Source: Thiothrix subterranea
Lineage (GTDB): Bacteria > Pseudomonadota > Gammaproteobacteria > Thiotrichales > Thiotrichaceae
DNA length: 64,000 nucleotides
Direction of reading: 5' to 3'
NCBI RefSeq assembly: GCF_030930995.1
Contig: NZ_CP133217.1
Coordinates: 2,470,001 to 2,534,000 of the forward strand
Part shown: positions 1-8,152 of the stretch, piece after piece
Layout: the number at the start of each line of letters is the position of its first letter
Position numbering within the stretch: position 1 is the first letter of the stretch
Notes under the pieces: generated by a model
The model's input: only the letters and a program-made list of their open reading frames with translations
The model's database searches: none
What the model was told of the DNA's origin: nothing
Made by a program: the position numbers and the translations under genes

Positions 1-2
1 AC

Positions 3-1964
3 ACCACCTTTTCGATGAATATCGCCGAATACGCCGCCGCGCACAAAAAACTTCCAACAGCCGTATTCAGCATGGAAATGCCCGCCGAACAGCTCACTTT
101 GCGTTTGCTTTCTTCGATGGGGCGGGTGGATCAACACCGCATTCGGACGGGCAAACTCACCGACGAAGATTGGCCGCGCATTGCCACGGCGGTGAAAATT
201 TTTGCCGATGTACCCATGTTCATCGACGACAGCCCCGCACTTTCCCCAACCGAAGTTCGCGCCCGCGCCCGCCGCTTAATGCGTGAACACGGGCAACTCG
301 GCTTGATTGTGTTGGATTACTTGCAATTGATGCAAACCGGCACGAGCACCGACAATCGCACGGCGGAAATTTCCGAAATCTCACGCGGTTTGAAGTCGTT
401 GGCAAAGGAGCTCGCTGTTCCCGTGATTGCATTGTCACAGCTCAATCGCAGCTTGGAACAACGCCCCAATAAACGTCCAGTGATGTCGGATTTACGTGAA
501 TGCGTTACCGGCGATACCTTGGTTATGTTGGCAGATGGGCAGCGCGTACCTATCCGTGATTTGGTTGGGCAAACGCCTAGCGTTGTGTCGGTGAATGCTG
601 CTGGACAATTGGAAACTGCCGTTACGGATTTAGTGTGGTCAGTTGGTAAGAAAGAAACCGTGCGTGTTAGCTTTGCCAGTGGGCGAACGATTTGTTGTTC
701 CAAAGAACACCGTTTACGCGCCTTGTGGGATTGGCAATATGCTGGAGAATTGCAACCCGGCGACCGTATTGCATTGGCACATCATTTACCAGAACCAGCA
801 CAGCCGCAGCCATGGCCTGAGCATGAAATTATTTTACTGGCGCATTTGGTGGGTGATGGTAGCTACATTAAACACCAACCCTTACGCTATACCACCGCCT
901 GTGAAGCAAACAGCCAAGCCGTTACGCAAGCTGCCGAAGCACTGGGTTCTACCGTCACCCGTCATCCCGGCAAAGGTAACTGGCATCAGCTTGTGATTAG
1001 CGGAAATGGCAACCGTTGGCATCCGCAAGGCGTTGGCAAGTGGCTAAAAGATTTGGGAATATTCGGGCAACGTTCGCGTGAAAAGCATTTGCCAGCAGGG
1101 GTATTTCAATTACCCAATGCGCAATTGGCATTGTTTCTGCGTCATTTGTGGGCGACCGATGGCAGTATTCATGTGGGGAAAACTAAATGCCGTATTTATT
1201 TTGCCACTGCCAGCGAACTGCTGATTCGGGATGTAGCGGCTTTGTTGCTACGTTTTGGAATTGTGGCACGTATTAAGCATATTACTACCGCTGAAAGTAT
1301 CGAGGGTTGGTTTACTGCCGATGTTTCTGGTGTAACCCAGCAACGCCTCTTTATGCGTGAGATTGGGGCATTTGGGTCACGTGCGGATAATAGCGACGAA
1401 CTCATGCGCTTGCTGAACAGTACCGTTGATAATACCAATGTGGATACCTTGCCAGAAAGCGTGTTTGACTATGTTCGTGCGCAGATGCAGCAACAAGGGA
1501 TTACGCATCGCCGCATGGCAAGTTTGCGTGGCACGGCTTATGGTGGCAATGCGCATTTTAACTTTGCCCCGTCACGCGATACTTTGAGTAGTTATGCTGA
1601 GATTTTGAATGATGATGCCTTGCGCACATTGGTGAGTGACGGTTTATTTTGGGATAGAGTGGTCGCAGTTGAACCAGCGGGTGAAGCTGAAGTCTTTGAT
1701 TTAACTGTTCCGGGTAATGCCTGTTGGTTAGCGGATGGGATTGTGAGCCACAATTCGGGCGCGATTGAACAGGATGCCGACTTAATCATCTTTATCTATC
1801 GCGATGAAGTCTACAACCCCGAATCCCCCGACAAAGGCACGGCAGAAATTATCATTGCCAAGCAGCGTAACGGGCCGATTGGCAGTTTGCGGTTAACGTT
1901 CCTCGGTAAATACACCCGTTTTGAGAATTATACCCCTGACATTTATACCCCAGGATTTGAATAA
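3..1964 (+). CDS. dnaB: Replicative DNA helicase DnaB, C-terminal part, interrupted by an intein (5' end outside window)
   Basis: RecA-like motor of the hexameric helicase that unwinds DNA at the replication fork. The frame is open from base 3 and reads TTFSMNIAEYAA, so the Walker A lysine lies just outside the window. Visible motifs are the Walker B strand LIVLDYLQLM and the H3 stretch ALSQLNRSLEQRP...SDLRE. After a 418-aa insertion the protein resumes with SGAIEQDADLIIFIYRDE and then the H4 region AEIIIAKQRNGPIG. Without the intein this is a normal DnaB C-terminus. The intein must splice out for helicase function. alr follows after 26 bp on the same strand, an order I associate with dnaB-alr in gammaproteobacteria. 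Confidence 0.97.
   Translation, partial: TTFSMNIAEYAAAHKKLPTAVFSMEMPAEQLTLRLLSSMGRVDQHRIRTGKLTDEDWPRIATAVKIFADVPMFIDDSPALSPTEVRARARRLMREHGQLGLIVLDYLQLMQTGTSTDNRTAEISEISRGLKSLAKELAVPVIALSQLNRSLEQRPNKRPVMSDLRECVTGDTLVMLADGQRVPIRDLVGQTPSVVSVNAAGQLETAVTDLVWSVGKKETVRVSFASGRTICCSKEHRLRALWDWQYAGELQPGDRIALAHHLPEPAQPQPWPEHEIILLAHLVGDGSYIKHQPLRYTTACEANSQAVTQAAEALGSTVTRHPGKGNWHQLVISGNGNRWHPQGVGKWLKDLGIFGQRSREKHLPAGVFQLPNAQLALFLRHLWATDGSIHVGKTKCRIYFATASELLIRDVAALLLRFGIVARIKHITTAESIEGWFTADVSGVTQQRLFMREIGAFGSRADNSDELMRLLNSTVDNTNVDTLPESVFDYVRAQMQQQGITHRRMASLRGTAYGGNAHFNFAPSRDTLSSYAEILNDDALRTLVSDGLFWDRVVAVEPAGEAEVFDLTVPGNACWLADGIVSHNSGAIEQDADLIIFIYRDEVYNPESPDKGTAEIIIAKQRNGPIGSLRLTFLGKYTRFENYTPDIYTPGFE
501..1754 (+). 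other. DnaB intein with LAGLIDADG homing endonuclease domain
   Basis: In-frame 418-aa insertion between SDLRE and SGAIEQDAD of DnaB. Splicing blocks are present. Block A is CVTGDTLVMLADGQRV with Cys1. Block B is GRTICCSKEHRL with the histidine. Blocks F/G run through VFDLTVP to GIVSHN, with the terminal His-Asn followed by Ser+1 of the extein. The middle carries two dodecapeptide motifs of the LAGLIDADG (DOD) endonuclease, LLAHLVGDGSY and LFLRHLWATDGS, each with the acidic residue. All catalytic residues for splicing are intact, so an active intein is likely; endonuclease activity is only inferred. The site falls in the conserved DLRE-SGAIEQ segment, a known hot region for DnaB inteins. Confidence 0.95.
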
Positions 1965-1990
1965 TTGTTACAAACCGCTACACTGCCAGC

Positions 1991-3064
1991 ATGAAACGAT
2001 CTGCACGCGCCATTATTGATACTGCTGCCCTGCGGCACAACCTTGCACGCTGCCGCGAAGTCGCGCCGAATAGTTTGGCAATGGCGGTGATTAAAGCCAA
2101 TGCTTACGGACACAATATGCTCAAAGCTGCTGAAACCCTTAGCAATGCTAACGGTTTCGCTGTCTCATGTTTGTCGGAAGCGACAGAGTTGCGCCAAGCC
2201 CGCTTTATCCACCCGATTTTGGTGTTGCAAGGTTTCAATCATTTGCAAGGCATGAAAGCTGCTGCCGAACACCGTTTTCGCGTAGTGCTGCACGATCTTT
2301 CCCAACTGGAATTGCTCGATAATGCGCCCGCCTCGGTCAAAGTGGATGTTGCGCTGAAACTGGATACCGGAATGCACCGTCTGGGCTTTCCGGTAGAGCA
2401 AGCGCCGCACTTATTCGAGCGCTTAAGCAAGCACCCGAACGTCAAGCCCAACCCGTGGTTGATGACACACATGGCTTGTGCCGACGACTTGGATAGCGAC
2501 AAAACCCCGCAACAACTGGAGCGATTCGCCAAATACACGGCTGGTTTGCAAGCACCGCGTAGCATCGGCAATTCCGCCAGTATTTTGGGCTGGCCGCAAA
2601 CCCATGTGAATTGGGTACGCCCCGGCATTATGCTGTATGGCTCTTCCCCGTTTGTGAATGGCGACGCCAAGCGTGACGGTTTACAGCCGGTAATGAGCTT
2701 GGTTGCGCCGCTGATTTCGATTCACACCATTCCGCAAGGCGAAAGCATTGGCTACGGGGCAAGTTGGGTATGCCCAGAAGACACCCGTACCGGCATCGTG
2801 GCGATTGGTTATGCAGACGGCTACCCGCGTCATGCGCCAACCGGTACGCCAGTCTGGATCAACGGCAAGCAAACCCGTCTGCTAGGGCGCGTGTCGATGG
2901 ATATGATCGTAATCGACCTCACCGCCATTGAAGCACGGGTGGGTGATCAGGTGGAATTGTGGGGAAAACACCTGTCTGTTGACCGGGTTGCGCACGCCGC
3001 TGGGACGATTAGTTACGAAATCCTGTGCAATGCAGGTAATCTTTGCAAGCATGAATATCTTTGA
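1991..3064 (+). CDS. alr: Alanine racemase (PLP-dependent)
   Basis: Interconverts L- and D-alanine for peptidoglycan synthesis in the cytosol. The 357-aa length is normal. The N-terminal TIM barrel has the PLP lysine in MAVIKANAYGH (Lys35). The second catalytic base is the tyrosine in ESIGYGASW (about Tyr255) in the C-terminal beta domain. ARAIIDTAALRHNL at the start and GRVSMDMIVIDLT near the end are typical family motifs. It lies directly downstream of dnaB. The ATG at 1991 opens at the expected place for the family. No oddities seen. Confidence 0.97.
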   Translation: MKRSARAIIDTAALRHNLARCREVAPNSLAMAVIKANAYGHNMLKAAETLSNANGFAVSCLSEATELRQARFIHPILVLQGFNHLQGMKAAAEHRFRVVLHDLSQLELLDNAPASVKVDVALKLDTGMHRLGFPVEQAPHLFERLSKHPNVKPNPWLMTHMACADDLDSDKTPQQLERFAKYTAGLQAPRSIGNSASILGWPQTHVNWVRPGIMLYGSSPFVNGDAKRDGLQPVMSLVAPLISIHTIPQGESIGYGASWVCPEDTRTGIVAIGYADGYPRHAPTGTPVWINGKQTRLLGRVSMDMIVIDLTAIEARVGDQVELWGKHLSVDRVAHAAGTISYEILCNAGNLCKHEYL

Positions 3065-3140
3065 TTGAATAAATATTTTTTTATTGCTGATAATTAAATA
3101 AGAATTTGCTATCCTATTTTTTGAACACATTAATCAAATC

Positions 3141-3839
3141 ATGGATGGGCTTGGAATGGCAGCAACAATCTACACCGTAAAAAGTGGTCGCCGCGAACAA
3201 ATGAAGCGTGAACTGATTGGTCTAGTGATTGGTACTACGTTGTTGATGGCGGGTATGGCTTTCCTGTTTTCGCAAAGTATTGTCGCCAGCAGCACCAGCG
3301 AAACCTTGGCTAAAATTGCTGAGACGCCAAGCGTAGCCAAGGTTTCCGAGCCAGCCGTAACCGCAGCAGTGTTAGAACCGGTAGCTGCGCCCGTTCTTCC
3401 TGCGATTAGCCCAACAGCGGCAGTTATCGCTGATCAAGTGGCACCGGTGACAACCGCTGTGACGGTTCCAGCATTAGCCGCACTCACGGAAACACCACCG
3501 GAAACGCCAGAAAATACCCCTGCTGCTCCCGCAGAAGTATCAGAAAAAATAATTGAGCCACCCGCTGCTACGGGCTGGATTTATGCCGGACAATTTGCCA
3601 ATGGCACGTGGTCGGAACAAGGCTTGAAAATTGGCGCGGAATTGCCCGTCAGTGGCGCTAAATATGCATTAACGTGGGGTGCTACTGTGCGTGAAAATCC
3701 CCCCGGCAAGCGTAGCGAAGGTGGCGGTAAGTTGAGCAAGTCGCTTGGCAATGTAGCACCCGGTCGTGAAATTGAAGTGGTGCAAGTCAAGAAATCAGGC
3801 AGCAAAGGCCATATTTGGCTGGAAATTAAATACCAATAA
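3141..3839 (+). CDS. Membrane-anchored protein with Pro/Ala-rich linker and C-terminal SH3-like domain
   Basis: 232 aa, function not recognised. A short cytoplasmic N-terminus (about residues 1-21) is followed by one hydrophobic segment (IGLVIGTTLLMAGMAFLF, about 25-43). A low-complexity linker rich in Ala, Pro, Val and Thr runs to about residue 145. The globular C-terminus (YALTWGATVRENPP ... GREIEVVQVKKSG) looks like a bacterial SH3 fold, usually a cell-wall or ligand-binding module. It is therefore probably an inner-membrane protein with a periplasmic SH3-like head. Internal ATGs at 3156 and 3201 are alternative starts; no strong ribosome site separates them. It stands alone between alr and the sensor kinase. 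Confidence 0.7.
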   Translation: MDGLGMAATIYTVKSGRREQMKRELIGLVIGTTLLMAGMAFLFSQSIVASSTSETLAKIAETPSVAKVSEPAVTAAVLEPVAAPVLPAISPTAAVIADQVAPVTTAVTVPALAALTETPPETPENTPAAPAEVSEKIIEPPAATGWIYAGQFANGTWSEQGLKIGAELPVSGAKYALTWGATVRENPPGKRSEGGGKLSKSLGNVAPGREIEVVQVKKSGSKGHIWLEIKYQ

Positions 3840-3909
3840 TAACCAGCGCTGATACGTATGGTGCTAGACTTGCAACTATTCTTGAGTTGCCGTTGTCTCT
3901 ATTTGCATC

Positions 3910-5376
3910 ATGATATTAAGTATTCGCACCAAACTGTTTATGGCTATCTTCCTTGCCTGCCTGCTGATTGCGGGCGGGTTGGGTGGGATTTTGCAATACC
4001 GGCTCAATCGCAGCTTTCTGGATTATCTCAATGAACAGGAAAATCGTTCGCTAACGCAACTGGAAAGCCGTTTAGTGGACGTCTACGAAGCCCGTGGCAG
4101 TTGGGAAGAACTTGAACAAAATCCCCAACTCTGGACATCCATCCTCCTATCAGCGGTACGCAGCAGCTTTTTTCCGGTGAATGGCGACAAGTTTGGTGCT
4201 GAACCGCTACCCCCCCCCATGCGTGAACGTGACCATGAATCAGGCAGGATGCCCCCGCCACGGGTGCATATTGCGCAACGCATGGAGCGCTTTGTCGGGC
4301 GCATTGTGTTATTGGATGCCAAACGCGCCGTGGTGAAAGGCAGCAGCCGCTTGGGTGTGCCAGACAATTTGCTGGAGCTGAAGTCAGCGGGTAAAACCAT
4401 TGGCTATTTGGGAATGCACCGCCGCCAAAGTCTAACCGAAAAAGTGGACGTGGACTTTGCGGAGCGTTTGCAACGCACGGTGTGGTTGGTGGTGTTGCTA
4501 CTCGCACTGCCGATGGCGGGGCTGTTATCGTTTTTATTGGCGCGGCATTTGGGTAAGCCGATTCAAGCTTTGCGTAAGGGGACGCGCCAACTCACTGACG
4601 GCAATTACAGTTTGCGCATGACCCCGCAAGGGCGTGATGAATTGGGCTTGCTGACCCGCGATTTCAACCAATTAGCGGAACGTTTGCAGCAAAATGAGAC
4701 TTCGCGCAAGCAGTGGATTGCCGATATTGCGCATGAATTGCGTACCCCGCTGGCGATTTTGCGCGGCGAAATTGAAGCGTTGCAAGATGGCATTAATCAG
4801 CCGGATACCGCTACCCTGGCTTCGTTGCATCAGGAAGTGAGCCATTTACAGCGCTTGGTCAGTGACCTTTATGACCTTTCGATGTCAGACAGCGGGGCGC
4901 TCAGTTATCACAAGGAAACGCTTGATATTGTTTCATTATTGCGTGAAACCCTGACCTTGCACCATACCGTTTTGCAAGAACAGGGGCTACAGGTGCAAAC
5001 CCAAGGTTTGGCGCAGCAAGCCGTACTGGTGCAAGGCGATCCGCAACGTTTACAACAATTGTTCAAAAATTTGTTGGAAAACAGCCTGCGCTATACCGAT
5101 AAGCCGGGGCAATTACACATTAGCAGCCAGTTGCAGGCAGAATGGATGGATATTTTGTTTGAAGATTCCGCGCCGGGTGTGCCAAACGAAGCGCTGCCAC
5201 AATTGTTTGAACGTTTATTCCGTGTGGAAAGTTCGCGCAACCGTGCGACAGGCGGCGCTGGTTTGGGCTTGAGCATTTGCCGTAATATCGTTGAGGCGCA
5301 CGGTGGCACGATTAGCGCCGCTCATGCAACACTGGGTGGGCTGCAAATTCGTGTTCACTTGCCGCTGCACCGTTAA
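3910..5376 (+). CDS. Sensor histidine kinase, BaeS-like
   Basis: 488-aa inner-membrane kinase of an envelope-stress two-component system. It has an N-terminal TM (about 8-28), a periplasmic sensor with a Pro/Met/Arg-rich stretch around residues 100-125, and a second TM (about 190-210). A HAMP domain (GKPIQALRKGTRQLTDGNY...) follows. The H-box is WIADIAHELRTPLA with phospho-acceptor His275, then the ATPase domain with LLENSLRY (N-box) and GGAGLGLSICRNIVE (G-box). The response regulator follows with stop and start codons overlapping (TAATG), so the two are co-translated. The Spy-like proteins downstream fit a Bae/Cpx-type envelope stress response. Confidence 0.92.
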   Translation: MILSIRTKLFMAIFLACLLIAGGLGGILQYRLNRSFLDYLNEQENRSLTQLESRLVDVYEARGSWEELEQNPQLWTSILLSAVRSSFFPVNGDKFGAEPLPPPMRERDHESGRMPPPRVHIAQRMERFVGRIVLLDAKRAVVKGSSRLGVPDNLLELKSAGKTIGYLGMHRRQSLTEKVDVDFAERLQRTVWLVVLLLALPMAGLLSFLLARHLGKPIQALRKGTRQLTDGNYSLRMTPQGRDELGLLTRDFNQLAERLQQNETSRKQWIADIAHELRTPLAILRGEIEALQDGINQPDTATLASLHQEVSHLQRLVSDLYDLSMSDSGALSYHKETLDIVSLLRETLTLHHTVLQEQGLQVQTQGLAQQAVLVQGDPQRLQQLFKNLLENSLRYTDKPGQLHISSQLQAEWMDILFEDSAPGVPNEALPQLFERLFRVESSRNRATGGAGLGLSICRNIVEAHGGTISAAHATLGGLQIRVHLPLHR

Positions 5377-6092
5377 TGGATAAGGGCATGAAACCGATGG
5401 AACAGATTCTGATTGTCGAAGATGAACCCAAAATTGCCGATTTGCTGCAAAAATACCTGCAAAATGCCAATTATCGCACCCATTGGCTCAATAGTGGGCT
5501 GGGGGTGGGGGATTGGGCACGCCAAACGCCGCCCAGCCTCATTTTGCTGGATCTCATGTTACCCGGCAAGGATGGCTTGGAAGTGTGTAAGGAAATTCGC
5601 CAGTTTTCGCTGCTGCCGATCATTATGCTAACGGCACGGGTCGAGGAAATTGACCGTTTATTGGGCTTAGAACTCGGTGCAGATGACTATATTTGCAAGC
5701 CTTTTAGCCCGCGTGAAGTGGTGGCACGGGTCAAAGCGGTGCTACGACGCGGGCAGATTATGCCCAGCGATACCCCTAGCATGGCTATCCATTCCAGCCC
5801 TAAGACGGCTTTGCTGGCATTGGATCGCGACCGTTTATTGGTCAGGGCAGGGCAACAGGAAATCACCTTAACGCTGGTGGAATTTGAATTGCTGGCAACC
5901 TTGCAACAACAACCGGGCAGAATCTTCGGGCGTGATCAACTAATGAATAAGGTGTATACCGATAATCGCATTGTGTCTGATCGCACGATTGACAGCCATA
6001 TCAAAAAGTTACGTAAAAAACTGTCAGAAATATTGCCGGATCAAGAACTCATCCACTCGGTTTACTCGGTGGGTTACAAGTTCGAGGTGTGA
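5376..6092 (+). CDS. OmpR-family response regulator, BaeR-like
   Basis: 238 aa. The N-terminal receiver domain has the acidic pair VEDEPK, phospho-acceptor Asp in LILLDLMLP (Asp59 from the first ATG), the T of MLTARVEE and the Lys of DDYICKPFSP. The C-terminal winged helix (LTLVEFELLATLQQQPGRIFGRDQL ... RTIDSHIKKLRKK) binds DNA. ATGs at 5388 and 5397 are alternative starts; the first overlaps the kinase stop codon. It is presumably phosphorylated by the upstream kinase. A plausible target is the pair of Spy-like genes that starts 93 bp downstream, an inference from gene order only. Confidence 0.93.
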   Translation: MDKGMKPMEQILIVEDEPKIADLLQKYLQNANYRTHWLNSGLGVGDWARQTPPSLILLDLMLPGKDGLEVCKEIRQFSLLPIIMLTARVEEIDRLLGLELGADDYICKPFSPREVVARVKAVLRRGQIMPSDTPSMAIHSSPKTALLALDRDRLLVRAGQQEITLTLVEFELLATLQQQPGRIFGRDQLMNKVYTDNRIVSDRTIDSHIKKLRKKLSEILPDQELIHSVYSVGYKFEV

Positions 6093-6185
6093 CTTCCGCA
6101 TTGTTTGCACAATTGCAGCAAATTTGGTGCGCAATTCACCCGTACTATGTTCCTCATCAACCAAGTCACACAAAAGGGACATAAC

Positions 6186-6602
6186 ATGAAAAAAGTATTA
6201 ATGGCAGCAGCACTGATTGGCGCACTGGGCGTTTCCGTGGCATTTGCGGATCACGGTTTCGGCGGCGGTAAAGGCGCTTGTGGTGGCAAAGGCGGGCATG
6301 GCGGCTTCGGCGGGCGCGGCGCGATGATGGGCGAAATGCTCACTGAAAAGCTGAAGTTGGATGACGCTCAAAAAGCCCAGTTTGACACCATTAAGCAAGA
6401 GCAACGCGCCAAAATGGAAGCCATGCGCACCCAAATGCAAACGCAAATGCAGGCACTGCAAACGGAGAACGAAGCCAAGATTGCGGCAATTCTGACCCCG
6501 GAACAGGCAACAACGTTCAAGCAAATGCAAGAGGAACGTCAAAAACGCCAACAAGAGCGCTTGGAAGCAGTCAAAAAGCGTCTTGAAAGCAACACTTTCT
6601 AA
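6186..6602 (+). CDS. Spy/CpxP-like periplasmic LTXXQ-motif protein
   Basis: 138 aa starting at the ATG at 6186, which has an AAGGGA ribosome site and begins a classic Sec signal peptide (MKKVLMAAALIGALGVSVAFA). A longer frame from 6105 lacks both. The mature part has a Gly/His-rich start (GGGKGACGGKGGHGGFGGRG), then a helical region with Met/Gln-rich repeats (MRTQMQTQMQALQ) and LTPEQATTFKQMQEER, the LTXXQ motif of Spy/CpxP. Spy is an ATP-independent periplasmic chaperone controlled by Bae and Cpx. It lies just downstream of the BaeSR-like genes. The His/Gly stretch may bind metal. Confidence 0.88.
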   Translation: MKKVLMAAALIGALGVSVAFADHGFGGGKGACGGKGGHGGFGGRGAMMGEMLTEKLKLDDAQKAQFDTIKQEQRAKMEAMRTQMQTQMQALQTENEAKIAAILTPEQATTFKQMQEERQKRQQERLEAVKKRLESNTF

Positions 6603-6637
6603 ACAACTCAATACAACTACAATAGGAAACACTACTC

Positions 6638-6994
6638 ATGAAAAAAGCATTAATCATCACGTCTTTGGTTGCCTTGTTAGGCACATCCGTTGCAATGGCT
6701 GACTACGGTTTTGGCGGCGGCAAAGGCATGGATCGCATGAAAACATTCCTCGGTCTGAGCGACACCCAAGCGGCGCAAGTGGATAGCATTATGCAAGACC
6801 AGCAAGCCAGAATGCAGGCATTGCGCGATGAAACCAACCAGCGCATTCAGGCACTGTTGACGCCGGAACAAGCGGCTAAATTCCAAGAAATGGAACAGCA
6901 ACGCGGCGAACGCAAAGGCAATCGCATGGGCGGTTTTCAAGGCAATGCACCAGCACCAGCCGCACCTGCTGCGGGTAATTGGGGTGGTTTTTAA
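6638..6994 (+). CDS. Second Spy/CpxP-like periplasmic protein (paralogue)
   Basis: 118 aa with a signal peptide (MKKALIITSLVALLGTSVAMA) nearly matching that of the upstream gene, a shared DYGFGGGKG mature start, a helical Met/Gln-rich middle and the LTPEQAAKFQEMEQQ motif. It ends with an Ala/Pro/Gly-rich tail. It is clearly a tandem duplicate of the preceding gene that has lost the Gly/His block. The genes are 35 bp apart with a GGAAA ribosome site, and a strong terminator follows, so the pair forms the end of one operon. Role: periplasmic holdase-type chaperone by family analogy. Confidence 0.85.
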   Translation: MKKALIITSLVALLGTSVAMADYGFGGGKGMDRMKTFLGLSDTQAAQVDSIMQDQQARMQALRDETNQRIQALLTPEQAAKFQEMEQQRGERKGNRMGGFQGNAPAPAAPAAGNWGGF

Positions 6995-7047
6995 GTTGGT
7001 TTGATTTTTTCGCTGGTCTTATTTTGAGTCATATTTCACCTCGCTTC

Positions 7048-7075
7048 GGGCAGTCTATGGACTGCCCATTTTTTT
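7048..7075 (+). terminator. Rho-independent terminator after the Spy-like genes
   Basis: Perfect 8-bp stem GGGCAGTC / GACTGCCC with a TATG loop, followed at once by ATTTTTTT. Confidence 0.9.
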
Positions 7076-7258
7076 GTTGTCGAAAAAATTTATTTATTTT
7101 AAGGATTTATAAAATAAATTCAATAAAGCTAATTCACTAAAAATTTCCTTAATAAACACCTGTTGCTGATTAAAATAAGTTAAAAAAATCTGTCTATCTG
7201 AAAAAGTTGACTAGAATTAGCGTAACACATTTCAGAACAGTCAACAGGGAAGGTGAAT

Positions 7259-8134
7259 ATGTTGGACAGTACCGCAGATAATGATGACCTGACACCGCTG
7301 CAAGAATACGTGATTGCCGGTGTGGTTATCCTATTGTTTGGCTTGCTTTATTGGTTTTTGAATCATGGCCACAGTGAGGACTCGGCTTTGATGGCGGCTA
7401 ACACTTCAACGCCGCAAGTGGTCATGCTGGCAGCACCACAAACGCCTGTGGCAACAGCAACAGCGGAAGTTAATGACGCAAACGTAGCGCCGGACGCCAA
7501 AAAAACTGACAGTGGTAGCGCAACGTTAAGCGCTAAAACCGCGCCAGCACCGTTTCAAACCACACCATCCCCCTTGCCTGATATATCGGCAACACCTGCT
7601 GCTGCTACGCCTAAAGCAGCTACATTGGAAGCCGGGCCAGTTGGTTCTGCGAGCGCCAATGCCGCCGCTACGTCAAGCATTCCGGCAGCGGTGCAACCTA
7701 CCTTATATACACTTCCCAACGGCAGCCAGATCGACATGGCATCCAGCCGTTTTGGGCTGGCGTTTCGCGATGCCATTGCTAAGCGCGAAATCAATAAGCC
7801 GATTGTTTTCGACGAAATTAAATTTGATTCGGGTTCGAGTAAACCGAATAACCAATCCAGCACGCAGATTCAGCAAGTGGTGGCGTTGTTGCACGCGAAC
7901 CCCGGCATCAAATTATTAATTCGCGGGCATACCGATGAGGTTGGCACTGCCAAAGATAATACCGAGTTATCGCTGATTCGCGCTAATGAAGTCGGTGTTG
8001 CGTTGGTTCAAGCGGGTATTGACCGCAAACGTTTGCGCATTATGGGTATGGGAAGTTCAGAGCCGATCAGTATTGACAATACCGATGCAGCGCGTGAGCG
8101 TAACCGCCGCATTGATGCTTTAATTCTTAAATAA
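7259..8134 (+). CDS. Inner-membrane-anchored OmpA-domain (peptidoglycan-binding) protein
   Basis: 291 aa from the ATG at 7259. AGGGAAGG ends about six bases before it, whereas the in-frame GTG at 7253 touches that site, so the ATG is preferred. Topology: short N-terminus, one TM (YVIAGVVILLFGLLYWFL), a long Ala/Thr/Pro linker, then a C-terminal OmpA domain (IVFDEIKFDSGSS ... LLIRGHTDEVGTAKDN ... RANEVGVALVQAGI ... AARERNRRIDALI). The TDEVG and RERNRRI residues contact meso-DAP in this family. It probably ties the inner membrane to peptidoglycan. The next gene, 18 bp downstream, is a multi-pass membrane protein, so they likely act together. Confidence 0.87.
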   Translation: MLDSTADNDDLTPLQEYVIAGVVILLFGLLYWFLNHGHSEDSALMAANTSTPQVVMLAAPQTPVATATAEVNDANVAPDAKKTDSGSATLSAKTAPAPFQTTPSPLPDISATPAAATPKAATLEAGPVGSASANAAATSSIPAAVQPTLYTLPNGSQIDMASSRFGLAFRDAIAKREINKPIVFDEIKFDSGSSKPNNQSSTQIQQVVALLHANPGIKLLIRGHTDEVGTAKDNTELSLIRANEVGVALVQAGIDRKRLRIMGMGSSEPISIDNTDAARERNRRIDALILK

Positions 8135-8152
8135 TCGACAGGAGTAATCACT

